A stretch of DNA of 35,622 bases from contig JAJDBB010000096.1 in the NCBI GenBank assembly GCA_029261555.1, forward strand, positions 1 to 35,622, given 5' to 3'. This DNA comes from Nitrospinaceae bacterium. Lineage in GTDB: Bacteria > Nitrospinota > Nitrospinia > Nitrospinales > JACRGP01. The notes beneath the pieces are model-generated. The model was not told the origin of the DNA. It did not search any database and saw only the letters and a list, made by a program, of their open reading frames with translations. How positions within the stretch are numbered: the first letter of the stretch is position 1; each line of letters starts with the position of its first letter. Below are positions 23,951 through 33,649 of the stretch, piece after piece. The translations under genes were made by a program, and so were the position numbers.

Positions 23951-25045
23951 TTAGACGGCGGAACCCATCAACTTTAAACACAAGTCTCTGGCCCGCTCGG
24001 TGGCGTCCCGTTTGCCCAGTTGAAAACTGTTTTGCGCCATCGTCCTGAGCCGTTCCGGCTGACGCATGAGTTTCGTTATCGCGTCTCCCAGAATTTTGCC
24101 GTCCAGATTTTCTTCCAGAATCACCTCCGCCGACCCTGCCTTCTCCATCACGCGGGCGTTTTTTTCCTGGTGATTGTGAGCCGCGTGGGGAAAGGGAATA
24201 AGAATCGCCGCCTTGCCGCAGGCGTTGATTTCTGCCAGGGTCGTGGCGCCGGACCGACACGCCATTAAGTCGGCTTTTCCGTAGCGCTCCGCCATGTCGT
24301 AAAAGAACGGTCGAGCCTCGGCGGAAAATCCTTTTTCCTTGTACCGCTCCGCCAGACCTTCTGCGTCTCGTTCGCCTGTTTGGTGGAGGATATGAATCTG
24401 ATCTTTCACGTCGCCCATAAAATCGAGCGCTTCGGACATGGCCCGGTTGATCGACCGCGCGCCCTGACTACCGCCCATGACAAGTAGGGTGAAGCGCCCG
24501 CCGGCTTCCGGCTCCAAAGGCGCCTTCAAGGCAGAAAACTCTTCCCGGATCAGATTGCCGACGACGACGGTTTTTCCTTCGCTAAAATAGCGGCGCGTCT
24601 CTTCGAATGAAACGACGACCCGGTTGGCGATTTTTCCCAGCAACCGGTTGGTGACGCCGGGAAAAGAATTTTGTTCGTGGATCAGAGTCGGGATACGCAA
24701 CAACCATGCGGCCAACACCGCCGGTCCCGAGGCGTAACCTCCCACGCCCGCAACAAGGGCGGGGCGGCGGCTTGCTAAAAACGCCAGGGATTGCAGGAGT
24801 CCAAGAGGGAGCTTGGCCCAGGACGCCCAGCGGTCCCAACCTCTCTTGCCAAGCAGTCCTCCGGCGTAAATGCATTTCAATTCAAATCCCTCTTTGGGCA
24901 AAACCCTGGCTTCGACGCCGCGTTGGGTTCCGATGAATACGGGTTTAATTTTCGGATCGTGTTTCATAAGCGCTCTTGCCAATGCAATGCCGGGATATAA
25001 ATGCCCCCCGGTGCCGCCGCCGGCGATAACGATTCGTTTTTCCAT
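23951..25045 (-). CDS. murG: Lipid II synthase MurG (GlcNAc transferase)
   Basis: MurG transfers GlcNAc from UDP-GlcNAc to lipid I on the inner face of the membrane. The 364-residue GT-B fold protein has the N-terminal G-G-G-T-G-G-H-L-Y-P-G (9-19). The second glycine loop is V-M-G-G-S-Q-G-A, and the UDP-GlcNAc site is C-R-S-G-A-T-T-L-A-E-I followed by P-F-P-H-A-A-H-N-H-Q. These are the family's diagnostic motifs. It starts 7 bp behind the ftsW stop. Confidence 0.98.
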   Translation of the reverse strand: MEKRIVIAGGGTGGHLYPGIALARALMKHDPKIKPVFIGTQRGVEARVLPKEGFELKCIYAGGLLGKRGWDRWASWAKLPLGLLQSLAFLASRRPALVAGVGGYASGPAVLAAWLLRIPTLIHEQNSFPGVTNRLLGKIANRVVVSFEETRRYFSEGKTVVVGNLIREEFSALKAPLEPEAGGRFTLLVMGGSQGARSINRAMSEALDFMGDVKDQIHILHQTGERDAEGLAERYKEKGFSAEARPFFYDMAERYGKADLMACRSGATTLAEINACGKAAILIPFPHAAHNHQEKNARVMEKAGSAEVILEENLDGKILGDAITKLMRQPERLRTMAQNSFQLGKRDATERARDLCLKLMGSAV

Positions 25046-25052
25046 AGTTCGC

Positions 25053-26165
25053 TCATCGTTGCCGGGACGTTTTTTCCGATATGCTCAACAGCGTTCCCAT
25101 GCACAGCATGGAAATCAATAACGAAGAGCCTCCCAGGCTGATGAACGGCAGGGGAAGGCCCTTGGTGGGCAACAGTCCCACCGCGACGCCCATGTTGGTG
25201 ATTCCCTGCAAACCAATCAGCAAGGTCAGGCCCAAAGCGAGATGGGTTCCAAAATCGTCCTTGCAACTCAGGGCGATGGAGAATCCCCGCCACATCAAAA
25301 TCGCAAACAACAGCAGAATTCCGCTGGCGCCCAGAAACCCAAGCTCTTCGCCGATGACTGAATAAATAAAATCCGTGTGGGCTTCCGGTAGATAGAAAAG
25401 TTTTTGTTTGCCGTCGCCCAGACCCAGGCCCCAAAACCCGCCTCTACCAAAGGCCAGGAAGGACTGGACCGCTTGAAAACCCGTATTGGAAGCGTCTTCC
25501 CAGGGGTTGAGAAAGGAAAGAATTCTTCGTGTCCGGTACTCTTGTCCCAAAATGGCCAGAGCCAGGAAGGGAAGGGCGGTCAGCGCCGAATAGGCTAGAA
25601 ACTTGAAACGGATTCCGGCGATAAACAACATGCAAAAGGCCACCGCGCCGATCAGGACGGCGCCGCCGAAGTCGGGTTGCGACAGGATCATTAAAAAGAA
25701 AACGCCGAGCACGATGAGGTTGGGCAGGTAGCCGTAAAGGAAATCGTTTAACTTGTCGGCGCGTTTGACCAACGATTTTGCGATGAACAGAACGAGAGTG
25801 AACTTGGCCAGCTCCGAGGCCTGGAAATTGATTCCGCCGATGGACAGCCAACGCCGCGCGCCGCCGGCTTCCCTGCCGATTCCCGGAACCATCACCGCCG
25901 CCAGCAGAAGAAACGTTATCAACAAGGCGGGGTAGGCGAGCTTTTCGAACAGGGTATAGTCCAGCCGGGAAACGTAAATCATCGTCAGGGTTCCCAACGC
26001 CAGCCACATGATCTGGCGTTTCAGGAAGTAATAAGGATCGTTGAATTTTGTCAGGGCGTAAACGCCGCTGGCGCTGAAAACCATCACCACGCCCGTCAAA
26101 AGAAGCAAGGCCAGCGCGACGCATAAAATTGAGTCGTACCCGGTATGGTTTGCCATGTTGCGCAT
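25053..26165 (-). CDS. ftsW: Lipid II polymerase FtsW (SEDS family)
   Basis: FtsW polymerises glycan strands at the septum together with its partner FtsI. The start is set at the ATG at 26165, which follows murD without overlap; an ATG at 26249 would run 65 bp into murD. The 370-residue product is a multi-span membrane protein (about ten hydrophobic segments). It has the SEDS pieces R-R-W-L (near 107), S-Q-P-D-F-G-G-A (the catalytic-Asp region near 170), E-A-H-T-D-F-I-Y-S-V-I-G-E-E-L-G-F, and the final P-L-P-F-I-S-L-G-G-S-S-L-L. The position between murD and murG supports FtsW rather than RodA. Confidence 0.97.
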   Translation of the reverse strand: MRNMANHTGYDSILCVALALLLLTGVVMVFSASGVYALTKFNDPYYFLKRQIMWLALGTLTMIYVSRLDYTLFEKLAYPALLITFLLLAAVMVPGIGREAGGARRWLSIGGINFQASELAKFTLVLFIAKSLVKRADKLNDFLYGYLPNLIVLGVFFLMILSQPDFGGAVLIGAVAFCMLFIAGIRFKFLAYSALTALPFLALAILGQEYRTRRILSFLNPWEDASNTGFQAVQSFLAFGRGGFWGLGLGDGKQKLFYLPEAHTDFIYSVIGEELGFLGASGILLLFAILMWRGFSIALSCKDDFGTHLALGLTLLIGLQGITNMGVAVGLLPTKGLPLPFISLGGSSLLISMLCMGTLLSISEKTSRQR

Positions 26166-26184
26166 CGTCGTCGGTTCCGTTCGT

Positions 26185-27516
26185 TTATAAATCGTTGACC
26201 AGGGCCTTAAATTGCCGGCCCCGGTCTTCGTAATTTTTGAACATGTCAAAGCTGGCGCAGGCAGGCGAAAGCAGTACCACGTCGCCCCGTTCGGCGTGGG
26301 CGGCGGCGCTGTTCACGGCGTCTTCCAGGGAGTCGACCTGCTGTCCGGTGTACGTTCCGTTGATCAGTGGAAGAAAGCGGTCTTTGGCCTCGCCCATCAG
26401 GATCAAATGCTTCACCCGTTTTTTCATAGGATCCTTTAGCGGCAGAAAATCGCCGTCCTTGTCTCGTCCGCCGGCGATCAAAACGATGGGCCGGTCGAAA
26501 CTGTTCAGGGATTTGAGCAAGGAGCCGACGTTGGTGCTTTTGGAGTCGTTCACAAAATCGACTCCGCCGACGGCGCGCACCCACTCCAGGCGATGCTCCA
26601 GTCCTTCAAACGTTTTTAAAGTTTCAGCAATGAATTGTGGATCGACGCCAGCAAGCATTCCGGCGGCGACGGTGGCCAGAACGTTTTCGACCTGCAATTG
26701 CATTGCGGACGACAGCTCCGAAACGGCGCAAATGCGACGTTCTGTTCCGGCGCGTTTGAATACGATTTCGCCTCGGTCTATGCATGCGCCGTTATCCAGG
26801 GAAGACGTCGAGCTGAAGTGAAAGACGGAAGCCTGGCGGTCCCGGCCCATTGAGACGACTCTTGGATCATCGTAGTTCAAAATCAAAAAATCTCCGGCGC
26901 CCTGGTTGCGGGCGATGTTCGCCTTGATGGCGGCGTATTGTTCGATCGTGCCGTGCCGGTCCAGGTGGTCCGGAGTGACGTTTAAAATTACGGCGATATG
27001 CGGTTTGAAATCGCGGGTCGCCTCCAGTTGAAAACTGCTGACTTCCAATGCGAAATAATCCGGGGCCGTCTCGTCAATCAGCGAAATAAAGGGAACGCCG
27101 ATGTTTCCTGCCACCTGGGTTTGTTTCCCTCCCCGGTTAAACAGGTCGCCGATCAGGGATGTGGTTGTAGATTTTCCATTGGAGCCGGTTACGGCGACGA
27201 TGGGCGTGTCGGTCAACCTGCCTGCCAGTTCAATTTCGCCTATCACCTCGACTCCCCGGCGGATGGATTCCTTCAATTCACGAGCGTTTATGTCGACGCC
27301 GGGACTTACTATCACGAGTTCGGCGTTTGCTCCGGGCCGGTTGGTTCCCATTCGGACCTGAACCCTGGGGTCGAGACTGCCGGGTTCCAGGCCGGGAATT
27401 TGTTCGCGTATATCCATCAGGCAAACCTTTGCGCCGCGGCAGGCCAGAAAGTTGGCCGTAGCGATTCCAGTCATTCCCATTCCGACGACGGAGATATTTT
27501 TAGTTTCAAATTTCAT
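26185..27516 (-). CDS. murD: UDP-N-acetylmuramoyl-L-alanine--D-glutamate ligase MurD
   Basis: MurD adds D-glutamate to UDP-MurNAc-L-Ala. The 443-residue protein shows the N-terminal V-V-G-M-G-M-T-G-I-A (10-19) and the ATP loop V-T-G-S-N-G-K-S-T-T (109-118). It also has L-N-V-T-P-D-H-L-D-R-H and, in the C-terminal domain, A-G-G-R-D-K-D-G-D-F and L-S-P-A-C-A-S-F-D-M-F, the latter specific for MurD. Only 3 bp separate it from mraY. Confidence 0.98.
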   Translation of the reverse strand: MKFETKNISVVGMGMTGIATANFLACRGAKVCLMDIREQIPGLEPGSLDPRVQVRMGTNRPGANAELVIVSPGVDINARELKESIRRGVEVIGEIELAGRLTDTPIVAVTGSNGKSTTTSLIGDLFNRGGKQTQVAGNIGVPFISLIDETAPDYFALEVSSFQLEATRDFKPHIAVILNVTPDHLDRHGTIEQYAAIKANIARNQGAGDFLILNYDDPRVVSMGRDRQASVFHFSSTSSLDNGACIDRGEIVFKRAGTERRICAVSELSSAMQLQVENVLATVAAGMLAGVDPQFIAETLKTFEGLEHRLEWVRAVGGVDFVNDSKSTNVGSLLKSLNSFDRPIVLIAGGRDKDGDFLPLKDPMKKRVKHLILMGEAKDRFLPLINGTYTGQQVDSLEDAVNSAAAHAERGDVVLLSPACASFDMFKNYEDRGRQFKALVNDL

Positions 27517-27519
27517 GGC

Positions 27520-28605
27520 TTACCGTAGTTTCAAGGCGCTCAGGCCGATCATGGCCAGGATCACCGCGACGATCCAAAATCGGACGATGACCTTTGGTTC
27601 TTCCCAGCCCAGTTGTTCAAAGTGGTGATGAAGAGGCGCCATTTTGAAAAAGCGCTTGCCTCCGGTGAATTTGAAATAGCCCACCTGGATGATCACCGAT
27701 AGCGCCTCGATGAGAAATATTCCGCCGATGATGACGAGCAATAATTCGTGCTTGGAGACGACGGCGATGGTTCCCAGAACTGCTCCCAGGGACAAGGCTC
27801 CGACGTCGCCCATGAACATTTGCGCGGGGTAGGCGTTAAACCATAGAAATCCCAGGCTGGCGCCCACCACCGAGGACAACAAAATGGTGATCTCCCCCGC
27901 TCCTTTTATATGCTGGATGTGCAGGTATCCGGCGAAAGTGAAATGCCCGCTCAGGTAGATGATTGCCATGTAGGCCATGGTGGCGATAATGATGGGTCCG
28001 ATCGCCAAACCGTCCAGACCGTCGGTCAGATTGACCGCGTTGGAGGTTCCCACGATGATGAAAACGATAAAGAAAACGTAAAAGTGTCCCAGATCCACGG
28101 CCGCGTTTTTGAAGAGAGGGACGTAAAGCAGGGTGGCGTAATCGGCGCGGGATGGATCGAAATACGTTAGATAACTGGCGACCGCCAAACCGAGGATCAG
28201 TTGATAGATCAGCTTTTCGCGGGCGGCAAGACCTTCGCCCCGCCGGAGTTTTAACAGGTCGTCGAAAAACCCGATCAGTCCGAAGCCGACGGCGACAAAA
28301 GCAATCAGCCAGATATAATGGTTGGAAAGATCGGCCCACAAAGCCGTCGACGCTAAAAAGGCGGACAAAATCAAAAGGCCGCCCATGGTCGGGGTGCCCG
28401 ATTTTACGATGTGGGTCTGCGGTCCGTCTGCGCGAATTTTTTCCCTGATCTGCCGCTTTTGCAAAGCCCTGATCATGACGGGTCCGAGGAACAGGCAAAT
28501 CAACAAAGCCGTGATTCCCGCGTAGGCCGATCGAAAGGTGATGTAACGGAATACGTTTAGAAACGAATAATCCGAACTTAGAGGATAAAAGATTTCGTAA
28601 AACAT
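27520..28605 (-). CDS. mraY: Phospho-MurNAc-pentapeptide transferase MraY
   Basis: MraY moves phospho-MurNAc-pentapeptide to undecaprenyl phosphate, making lipid I in the inner membrane. The 361-residue protein has about ten transmembrane helices. It has the family motifs T-P-T-M-G-G-L (near 70), F-F-D-D-L-L-K-L (Asp pair, near 123), N-A-V-N-L-T-D-G-L-D-G-L-A (near 190) and M-G-D-V-G-A-L-S-L-G (near 265). A His-rich M-A-P-L-H-H-H-F-E lies before the last helices. It starts 4 bp behind murF and is preceded by GAAGG. Confidence 0.99.
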   Translation of the reverse strand: MFYEIFYPLSSDYSFLNVFRYITFRSAYAGITALLICLFLGPVMIRALQKRQIREKIRADGPQTHIVKSGTPTMGGLLILSAFLASTALWADLSNHYIWLIAFVAVGFGLIGFFDDLLKLRRGEGLAAREKLIYQLILGLAVASYLTYFDPSRADYATLLYVPLFKNAAVDLGHFYVFFIVFIIVGTSNAVNLTDGLDGLAIGPIIIATMAYMAIIYLSGHFTFAGYLHIQHIKGAGEITILLSSVVGASLGFLWFNAYPAQMFMGDVGALSLGAVLGTIAVVSKHELLLVIIGGIFLIEALSVIIQVGYFKFTGGKRFFKMAPLHHHFEQLGWEEPKVIVRFWIVAVILAMIGLSALKLR

Positions 28606-28609
28606 GCGT

Positions 28610-30022
28610 TTAACCTTCTCCCTTGCAGGAAGCGAAACCCTCGAACACGATTTCCATTCTGGCTCCCCGCGATCCTTTGAACAAAAAACAGTCGCCTTTT
28701 TTTGCGAGCCGGCTCAGGGTTTCGATTGCTTCTTCATGAGAGGAAACCGCAACGGCCAGCGCGGGGTTTATGCCGGAGCGAATGGCGGCTTCGACCATTT
28801 GCGGCGCATAGGTTCCGACCGCGACCAGCCCGTCGATTGATTTTTGCGCGACTTGTTCGCCTAATTGAACGTGGGCGGATGCACTCAAGTTTCCCAACTC
28901 CAACATTTCGCCCAACACCGCGAACTTGTTCCCGTCCGCCGGATAGTCGGTCAGCATTTCCAGGGCCGCTTGCATGGATTGCGGGTTGGCGTTGTAAGCG
29001 TCGTTGATCAGGGTCATACCCGCGACCTGGGAAACCCGCCCGCGTTGTTCCAGCCGCGAAACGTTGGACAGCCCTTGCGCCATATTCTCCGCCGGAACGC
29101 CGAGGGAATGGCCCGCCGCCACTGCGGCAAGGGCGTTGTACACGTTGAAACGGCCCGGCATGGACAAGGGCAAGGATAATTTTTTGTCGAACAGGCTGAT
29201 CTGGACGTCGAACCCTTTCCCGTTTTTTTTCTGAATGGAGTCGGCTTTGACGTCGGCCTGATTGTGGATTCCAAACGTAATTTTCCTGGCGCGCAGGGTT
29301 TGGGCGATCTCAAGAATCAACGGATCGTCCGCATTGACCACTGCCGTTTGCTCCGGACCTAGGGCTTCAAACAATTCGCCTTTGGCGGCCTGAACGTCGC
29401 GAACGGTTTTCAATCGCTCCATGTGGGCTTGAGAAATATTGGTGATCACCCCGATGTCCGGACGGGCGATCTCCGCCAACCGCCGGATTTCCCCAGCGTC
29501 GCTCATTCCCATTTCCAAAATTGCCGTCTCGTGCTCGGGCGTAAGACCGAACAGGGTGAGCGGCACGCCAATATGATTGTTGAAGTTGCCTTTATTTTTG
29601 TGGGTGCGAAACTGGGTTTGCGCCAGGGCCGCGATCATTTCCTTGGTGGTGGATTTGCCGTTGGTGCCGGTCACGGCGACTACCCTGGCGGGCATGCGGT
29701 TGCGATGAAACTGCGCAAGATCCTGCAAGGCCTTCAACGTGTCCTCCACTTGGACCACAAAGGGAGTTTGGCGTTCGCTGGATTTCCAATCGGCTGGGAT
29801 TTTTCCCGGATCAGACAGGACGATTCCCGCCGGCTCTTTGCGATAGACGTCTTCCAGGAAATCATGGCCGTCCATTCGTTCGCCTCGAATGCAAATGAAA
29901 ACCGACTGCGAATCCAGAGTCCGGGAGTCGATGGAAATTCCCCGGAAAGAATCGCTTTCGGTTCCGGAGAGCAGTCGCCCCTGGGCTCCGTCCAAAACAA
30001 ATTTTGCGGTGGCTTCAATCAA
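28610..30022 (-). CDS. murF: UDP-MurNAc-tripeptide--D-Ala-D-Ala ligase MurF
   Basis: MurF adds the D-Ala-D-Ala made by Ddl and so completes the pentapeptide. The 470-residue protein has the Mur ligase ATP loop V-T-G-T-N-G-K-S-T-T-K-E (117-128). It has E-M-G-M-S-D-A-G-E-I (MurF-specific E-M-G segment), N-I-S-Q-A-H-M-E, and the C-terminal D-A-Y-N-A-N-P-Q-S-M, also typical of MurF. The start overlaps the end of murE by 8 bp, indicating coupled translation. Confidence 0.98.
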   Translation of the reverse strand: MIEATAKFVLDGAQGRLLSGTESDSFRGISIDSRTLDSQSVFICIRGERMDGHDFLEDVYRKEPAGIVLSDPGKIPADWKSSERQTPFVVQVEDTLKALQDLAQFHRNRMPARVVAVTGTNGKSTTKEMIAALAQTQFRTHKNKGNFNNHIGVPLTLFGLTPEHETAILEMGMSDAGEIRRLAEIARPDIGVITNISQAHMERLKTVRDVQAAKGELFEALGPEQTAVVNADDPLILEIAQTLRARKITFGIHNQADVKADSIQKKNGKGFDVQISLFDKKLSLPLSMPGRFNVYNALAAVAAGHSLGVPAENMAQGLSNVSRLEQRGRVSQVAGMTLINDAYNANPQSMQAALEMLTDYPADGNKFAVLGEMLELGNLSASAHVQLGEQVAQKSIDGLVAVGTYAPQMVEAAIRSGINPALAVAVSSHEEAIETLSRLAKKGDCFLFKGSRGARMEIVFEGFASCKGEG

Positions 30023-31574
30023 GGCGCATCCTCGCGTTTAAAATTTGTTCCGCAACCTTGCGGTCGTCGAAATCCACAACACGGTCTTTAAAAATCTGGT
30101 AGTCCTCGTGGCCCTTGCCGGCGATGAGAACGAGGTCGCCCGTCTCCGCCTTGTTGATGGCGCGTTCAATGGCCTCTCTCCGGTCGACCGCGACGCTATA
30201 GCGCTCGCTACGCTTTACCGGATCTGGAATTCCTTCGCAGATTTCCGCGATAATTTTTTCGGGGTCCTCGCTTCTGGGGTTGTCCGTGGTGACGACGGCG
30301 AAGTCGCTCAATTCTACTCCCCAACGGCCCATGGCCTGTCTTTTCCCGGCGTCCCGGTCGCCTCCGCAGCCAAAAACGGTAATGATTTTGTTTGGGCAAA
30401 ATTCGCGCGCGGCGGTCAGGATATTTTTTAGAGCGTCGTCGGTGTGAGCGTAATCGACGGCGACGGTGAAATCCTGACCCGCGTCCACCCGCTCAAACCG
30501 GCCGGGGATTTGTTCCACCCGCTCCAAGCCTTGGAGGACGTCGTCGAAGGGAACGCCTAGCGAAAGCGCCGTCGCCGCTCCGCAAAGCAGGTTGTAGACG
30601 TTGTGCCGACCCGGCAGTTTGGATTTGAGACGATGACTGCCGAATGGGGTTTTCAGTGTGAATTCGCTTCCGCGGTCCGAGAGGACGAGGTCTTCCGCCA
30701 TGACGTCGGCGGGCAAATCGATTCCCAGAGTCGTCGTGTTTTGAGAATTGATTGCGGCAAACTCGCGTCCGACCGGGTCGTCGGTGTTGATTACGGATTT
30801 TTTGACGTCGTGTTCCGTGAACAAACTTTTCTTGGCGTTTTTATAATCTTCCATGGAACCGTGAAAATCCAAATGGTCGCGGCTGAAATTGGTAAACACG
30901 CCGACGGAAAAGTCGAGACCGAGCGCTCGCTTGAGCGCTAGGGAATGAGACGAGACCTCCAGAAAGCAATGGGTGACGCCGATATCGGCCATTTCCCGCA
31001 ACATGCGGTGGATTTCCACCGACTCCGGCGTGGTCATGGGCGCCGGAAAGGAAACGCCGCCGTAACGGTAGTCGATGGAACCGATGACGCCGGTCGGCTC
31101 TCCAGCGGCGGCCAGAACGCTCTCCAAAATAAAAGTGAGCGTGGTTTTTCCGTTCGAGCCGGTGATCCCGATCAGGTCCAGATCATTTGCGGGCCGGTGG
31201 TAAAATTCGCGTCCGACCCAGGCCAGCGCAGCGCGGCAATCTTCGACGCAAATCGCCGTCGCGTCTTTTGTGGACAGGCCCATCGCGTTCAAGCCTTCGA
31301 AGGGAGTCGAAGTGATATACGCGCGGGCGCCGCGTTGCAGAGCTTCTTTAATGTAGAGGCTTCCGTCCTGTTTGAACCCTGGGATAGCGACAAACAAAAC
31401 TCCTTCTTTCGCTTCCCTGGAATCGAAGACGACGCCGGAGATTTCCCGGTCGAGAGACCCCAGTACGTTGATCAGAGGAAATCCACGCAACAGATTTTCA
31501 AGCGGCGCGTTGAAGTTTTGGTTCAATTTCCCGATCCTTTTCAATAGGGGCCTGGCTAACGCAGTCGCGTACAT
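30015..31574 (-). CDS. murE: UDP-MurNAc-L-Ala-D-Glu--meso-diaminopimelate ligase MurE
   Basis: MurE adds the third stem residue. The ATP loop G-I-T-G-S-N-G-K-T-T (136-145) and the carbamylated-Lys region are present. The specificity motif D-N-P-R at 431-434 is the one known for enzymes that use meso-diaminopimelate rather than lysine. The 519-residue length is slightly above usual because of about 25 extra N-terminal residues. The ATG at 31574 is preceded by GAGG, which overlaps the ftsI stop (TGAGGACGCT), so the long start is likely right and the gene is coupled to ftsI. Confidence 0.98.
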   Translation of the reverse strand: MYATALARPLLKRIGKLNQNFNAPLENLLRGFPLINVLGSLDREISGVVFDSREAKEGVLFVAIPGFKQDGSLYIKEALQRGARAYITSTPFEGLNAMGLSTKDATAICVEDCRAALAWVGREFYHRPANDLDLIGITGSNGKTTLTFILESVLAAAGEPTGVIGSIDYRYGGVSFPAPMTTPESVEIHRMLREMADIGVTHCFLEVSSHSLALKRALGLDFSVGVFTNFSRDHLDFHGSMEDYKNAKKSLFTEHDVKKSVINTDDPVGREFAAINSQNTTTLGIDLPADVMAEDLVLSDRGSEFTLKTPFGSHRLKSKLPGRHNVYNLLCGAATALSLGVPFDDVLQGLERVEQIPGRFERVDAGQDFTVAVDYAHTDDALKNILTAAREFCPNKIITVFGCGGDRDAGKRQAMGRWGVELSDFAVVTTDNPRSEDPEKIIAEICEGIPDPVKRSERYSVAVDRREAIERAINKAETGDLVLIAGKGHEDYQIFKDRVVDFDDRKVAEQILNARMRLD

Positions 31575-31581
31575 AGCGTCC

Positions 31582-33327
31582 TCAAGCCCGATCCAAAATC
31601 AACACCCGCTCTTTTCTCGAGGGGATGTTCATATAGCGTAAAGTTTGCTTGGCGATTTCCCTGAACACCGGCGCGGCAACGGACCCGCCGTAATGCGTTC
31701 CCTTTGGGCTGTCGATCATCACGAGAATGGCCAGCCGAGGGGAATAGGCGGGCACAAAGCCGACAAACGAAGCCATATAAAACCGGTCGGAATAAGAGCC
31801 GGCGAGGGGATCAAATTTTTGCGCGGTGCCGGTTTTCCCCGCCACGTCAAAGCCCTCGATGGCGGCGTTTTTTCCCGTGCCATGGTTCACCGCCCGGCGC
31901 AGAATATCGAGCATCTTGCGTCCGGTTTCCGGAGCCACCGCGCGACGGATTATTTGCGGCTCGGTTCGGGCGACCGCCTCGCCTTGCTTGAACGTTGCCT
32001 TGGTGACGTAGGGCTTCATGAGGGCGCCGCCATTGGCCATGGCGGAGATGGCGGAGATCATTTGCAGAGGCGTGACGGATATTTCCTGGCCAAAGGAAAG
32101 CGGGGCGTGGGACAGACGCGACCATTCCCGAAGAGGCCTTAGTCTTCCGCGTCCTTCTCCTGGCAAGTCGACGCCCAACTTTTCGCCGAAGCCGAAGCGC
32201 TTCATATATTTATAGAACGTTTTTCTTCCCAGCTTTTCCGCGATCTTGATAGTGCCAATATTACTGGAATTCGCGATGACGTCTTTCAGGGAGAGCCAAC
32301 CGAACGAATGACCCGTGGCTTCCCTAAAAAGCCGGCCTCCCAGGCGGTAGGCTCCGTTTTCGCAAAAAAATATGTCGTTGGGCGCGGCGACTCCGGAGTC
32401 TATGGCGGCGGCGGCCAACACCGGTTTGAAAATCGAACCCGGTTCGAAGGAGCCCGAAATAGCCTGGTTTTTCCGGGTTTCCCTGGGATAGCTGGAAAAA
32501 TTGTTTGGGTTGAAGGCCGGAGCGTTGGCGATGGAGTATATTTCCCCGGTTTTGGGATTCATGACGATCGCGAATCCTCTGACGGCCTGATGCTTTTTGA
32601 CGGCTTTTTCCAGTTCGTATTCGGTGAAAAATTGCACGACCTCGTCGATGGTGAGCGCGACGTCCAGGCTTTGGTATTTATCTTGTCCTGCGGTATTAGC
32701 CCAGCGAATGCGTCGTCCGCGGGCGTCCTTTTCCGTTGTCAGCTTAACGGAGGCTCCCTTGAGCCTGGAGTCGTGGAGGTATTCCACTCCGGCCAGCCCC
32801 TGGTTGTCTATCCCTACGAATCCGAGGGAATGGGACGCCAGTTTGCGTTTGGGATAAAAACGCTTGTGTTCGATTACAAATTCCACGCCTTGCAGGCTTT
32901 CCCGCTTGATGGCCTTTACGGCCTCGGGGAGAACTTTGCGCTGTATCCATACAAATCCCTTTCTGGACTCAATCTGTCTCAAGACTTTATCGAAATCTTT
33001 CCCCAAAACTGCGGACAGGATTTTGGCGACTCGTTGCGGATCGGTCACTTCCTGGGGGTTGACTGCAACGGATTCCAGTTCCACGTTGGCGGCGAGCGCG
33101 TTCATGTTGCGATCGTAAATATTTCCGCGACCGTATTGCACGGTTTCTTCGGCGCGGTATTGCCCTTCGGAGCGGGCTAGCAACTCGTCGTGCTGAATGA
33201 TTTGCAGATAGAAAAGACGCGAAATAAGGGCGCCGGCGAAAAGGAAGAACAGAACGCCGATCAGGAGGAGCCGGTTTTTCAAACCCTGGCGGTCAGGGTT
33301 TGAGTTGGGCTTTGATACCTTTTTCAT
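31582..33327 (-). CDS. ftsI: Septal transpeptidase FtsI (class B penicillin-binding protein 3)
   Basis: FtsI cross-links new septal peptidoglycan and works with FtsW. The start is taken at the ATG at 33327 (M-K-K-V-S-K-P), overlapping ftsL by 35 bp; an in-frame ATG at 33384 would overlap more. The 581-residue product has a short cytosolic tail and one transmembrane helix (L-L-L-I-G-V-L-F-F-L-F-A-G-A-L-I). The pedestal motif R-G-N-I-Y-D-R-N follows. The catalytic motifs are S-I-F-K (298-301), S-S-N (354-356) and K-T-G (498-500). No PASTA domain follows, as in most Gram-negative FtsI. Confidence 0.97.
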   Translation of the reverse strand: MKKVSKPNSNPDRQGLKNRLLLIGVLFFLFAGALISRLFYLQIIQHDELLARSEGQYRAEETVQYGRGNIYDRNMNALAANVELESVAVNPQEVTDPQRVAKILSAVLGKDFDKVLRQIESRKGFVWIQRKVLPEAVKAIKRESLQGVEFVIEHKRFYPKRKLASHSLGFVGIDNQGLAGVEYLHDSRLKGASVKLTTEKDARGRRIRWANTAGQDKYQSLDVALTIDEVVQFFTEYELEKAVKKHQAVRGFAIVMNPKTGEIYSIANAPAFNPNNFSSYPRETRKNQAISGSFEPGSIFKPVLAAAAIDSGVAAPNDIFFCENGAYRLGGRLFREATGHSFGWLSLKDVIANSSNIGTIKIAEKLGRKTFYKYMKRFGFGEKLGVDLPGEGRGRLRPLREWSRLSHAPLSFGQEISVTPLQMISAISAMANGGALMKPYVTKATFKQGEAVARTEPQIIRRAVAPETGRKMLDILRRAVNHGTGKNAAIEGFDVAGKTGTAQKFDPLAGSYSDRFYMASFVGFVPAYSPRLAILVMIDSPKGTHYGGSVAAPVFREIAKQTLRYMNIPSRKERVLILDRA

Positions 33328-33649
33328 AAGGCTTGTCGAGGAAAATGGTGACGATTTGGCCGCGTTCTGGATGGCGCAAACCAATTTGGCTGATCGCCAG
33401 CGATTCTATGCGCTGCAACGATTCAAGAGAGTTTTTTTCAATCTTCATCATTTGATTTTTCCGGACCAGAATTTTATGTTCCTTTTGAAGACCTTGATAC
33501 TCGTAGGCTAGCTTGACCATTTTCACGTTCGGCCATACATAGGCCATGGCGCCCGCCATCAGCAGGGCGGTTGCGAACAGGAGCATCCTCAACTCCAGGG
33601 AGGAGACCCCGATCCGGGTTCTTAAAGAGGCGCCGAGCTTTCGCGGCAT
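33293..33649 (-). CDS. ftsL: Cell division protein FtsL
   Basis: The ATG at 33649 is chosen because AAAGGA lies 4 nt upstream; longer frames run back into rsmH. The 118-residue protein has a basic N-terminus (P-R-K-L-G-A-S-L-R-T-R), one transmembrane helix (about 22-38, M-L-L-F-A-T-A-L-L-M-A-G-A-M-A) and a periplasmic coiled coil (about 45-85). That is the FtsL layout that pairs with FtsB and FtsQ. Sequence conservation in this family is low, so the call rests mainly on topology and on the place between rsmH and ftsI. It overlaps rsmH by 28 bp and ftsI by 35 bp. Confidence 0.88.
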   Translation of the reverse strand: MPRKLGASLRTRIGVSSLELRMLLFATALLMAGAMAYVWPNVKMVKLAYEYQGLQKEHKILVRKNQMMKIEKNSLESLQRIESLAISQIGLRHPERGQIVTIFLDKPYEKGIKAQLKP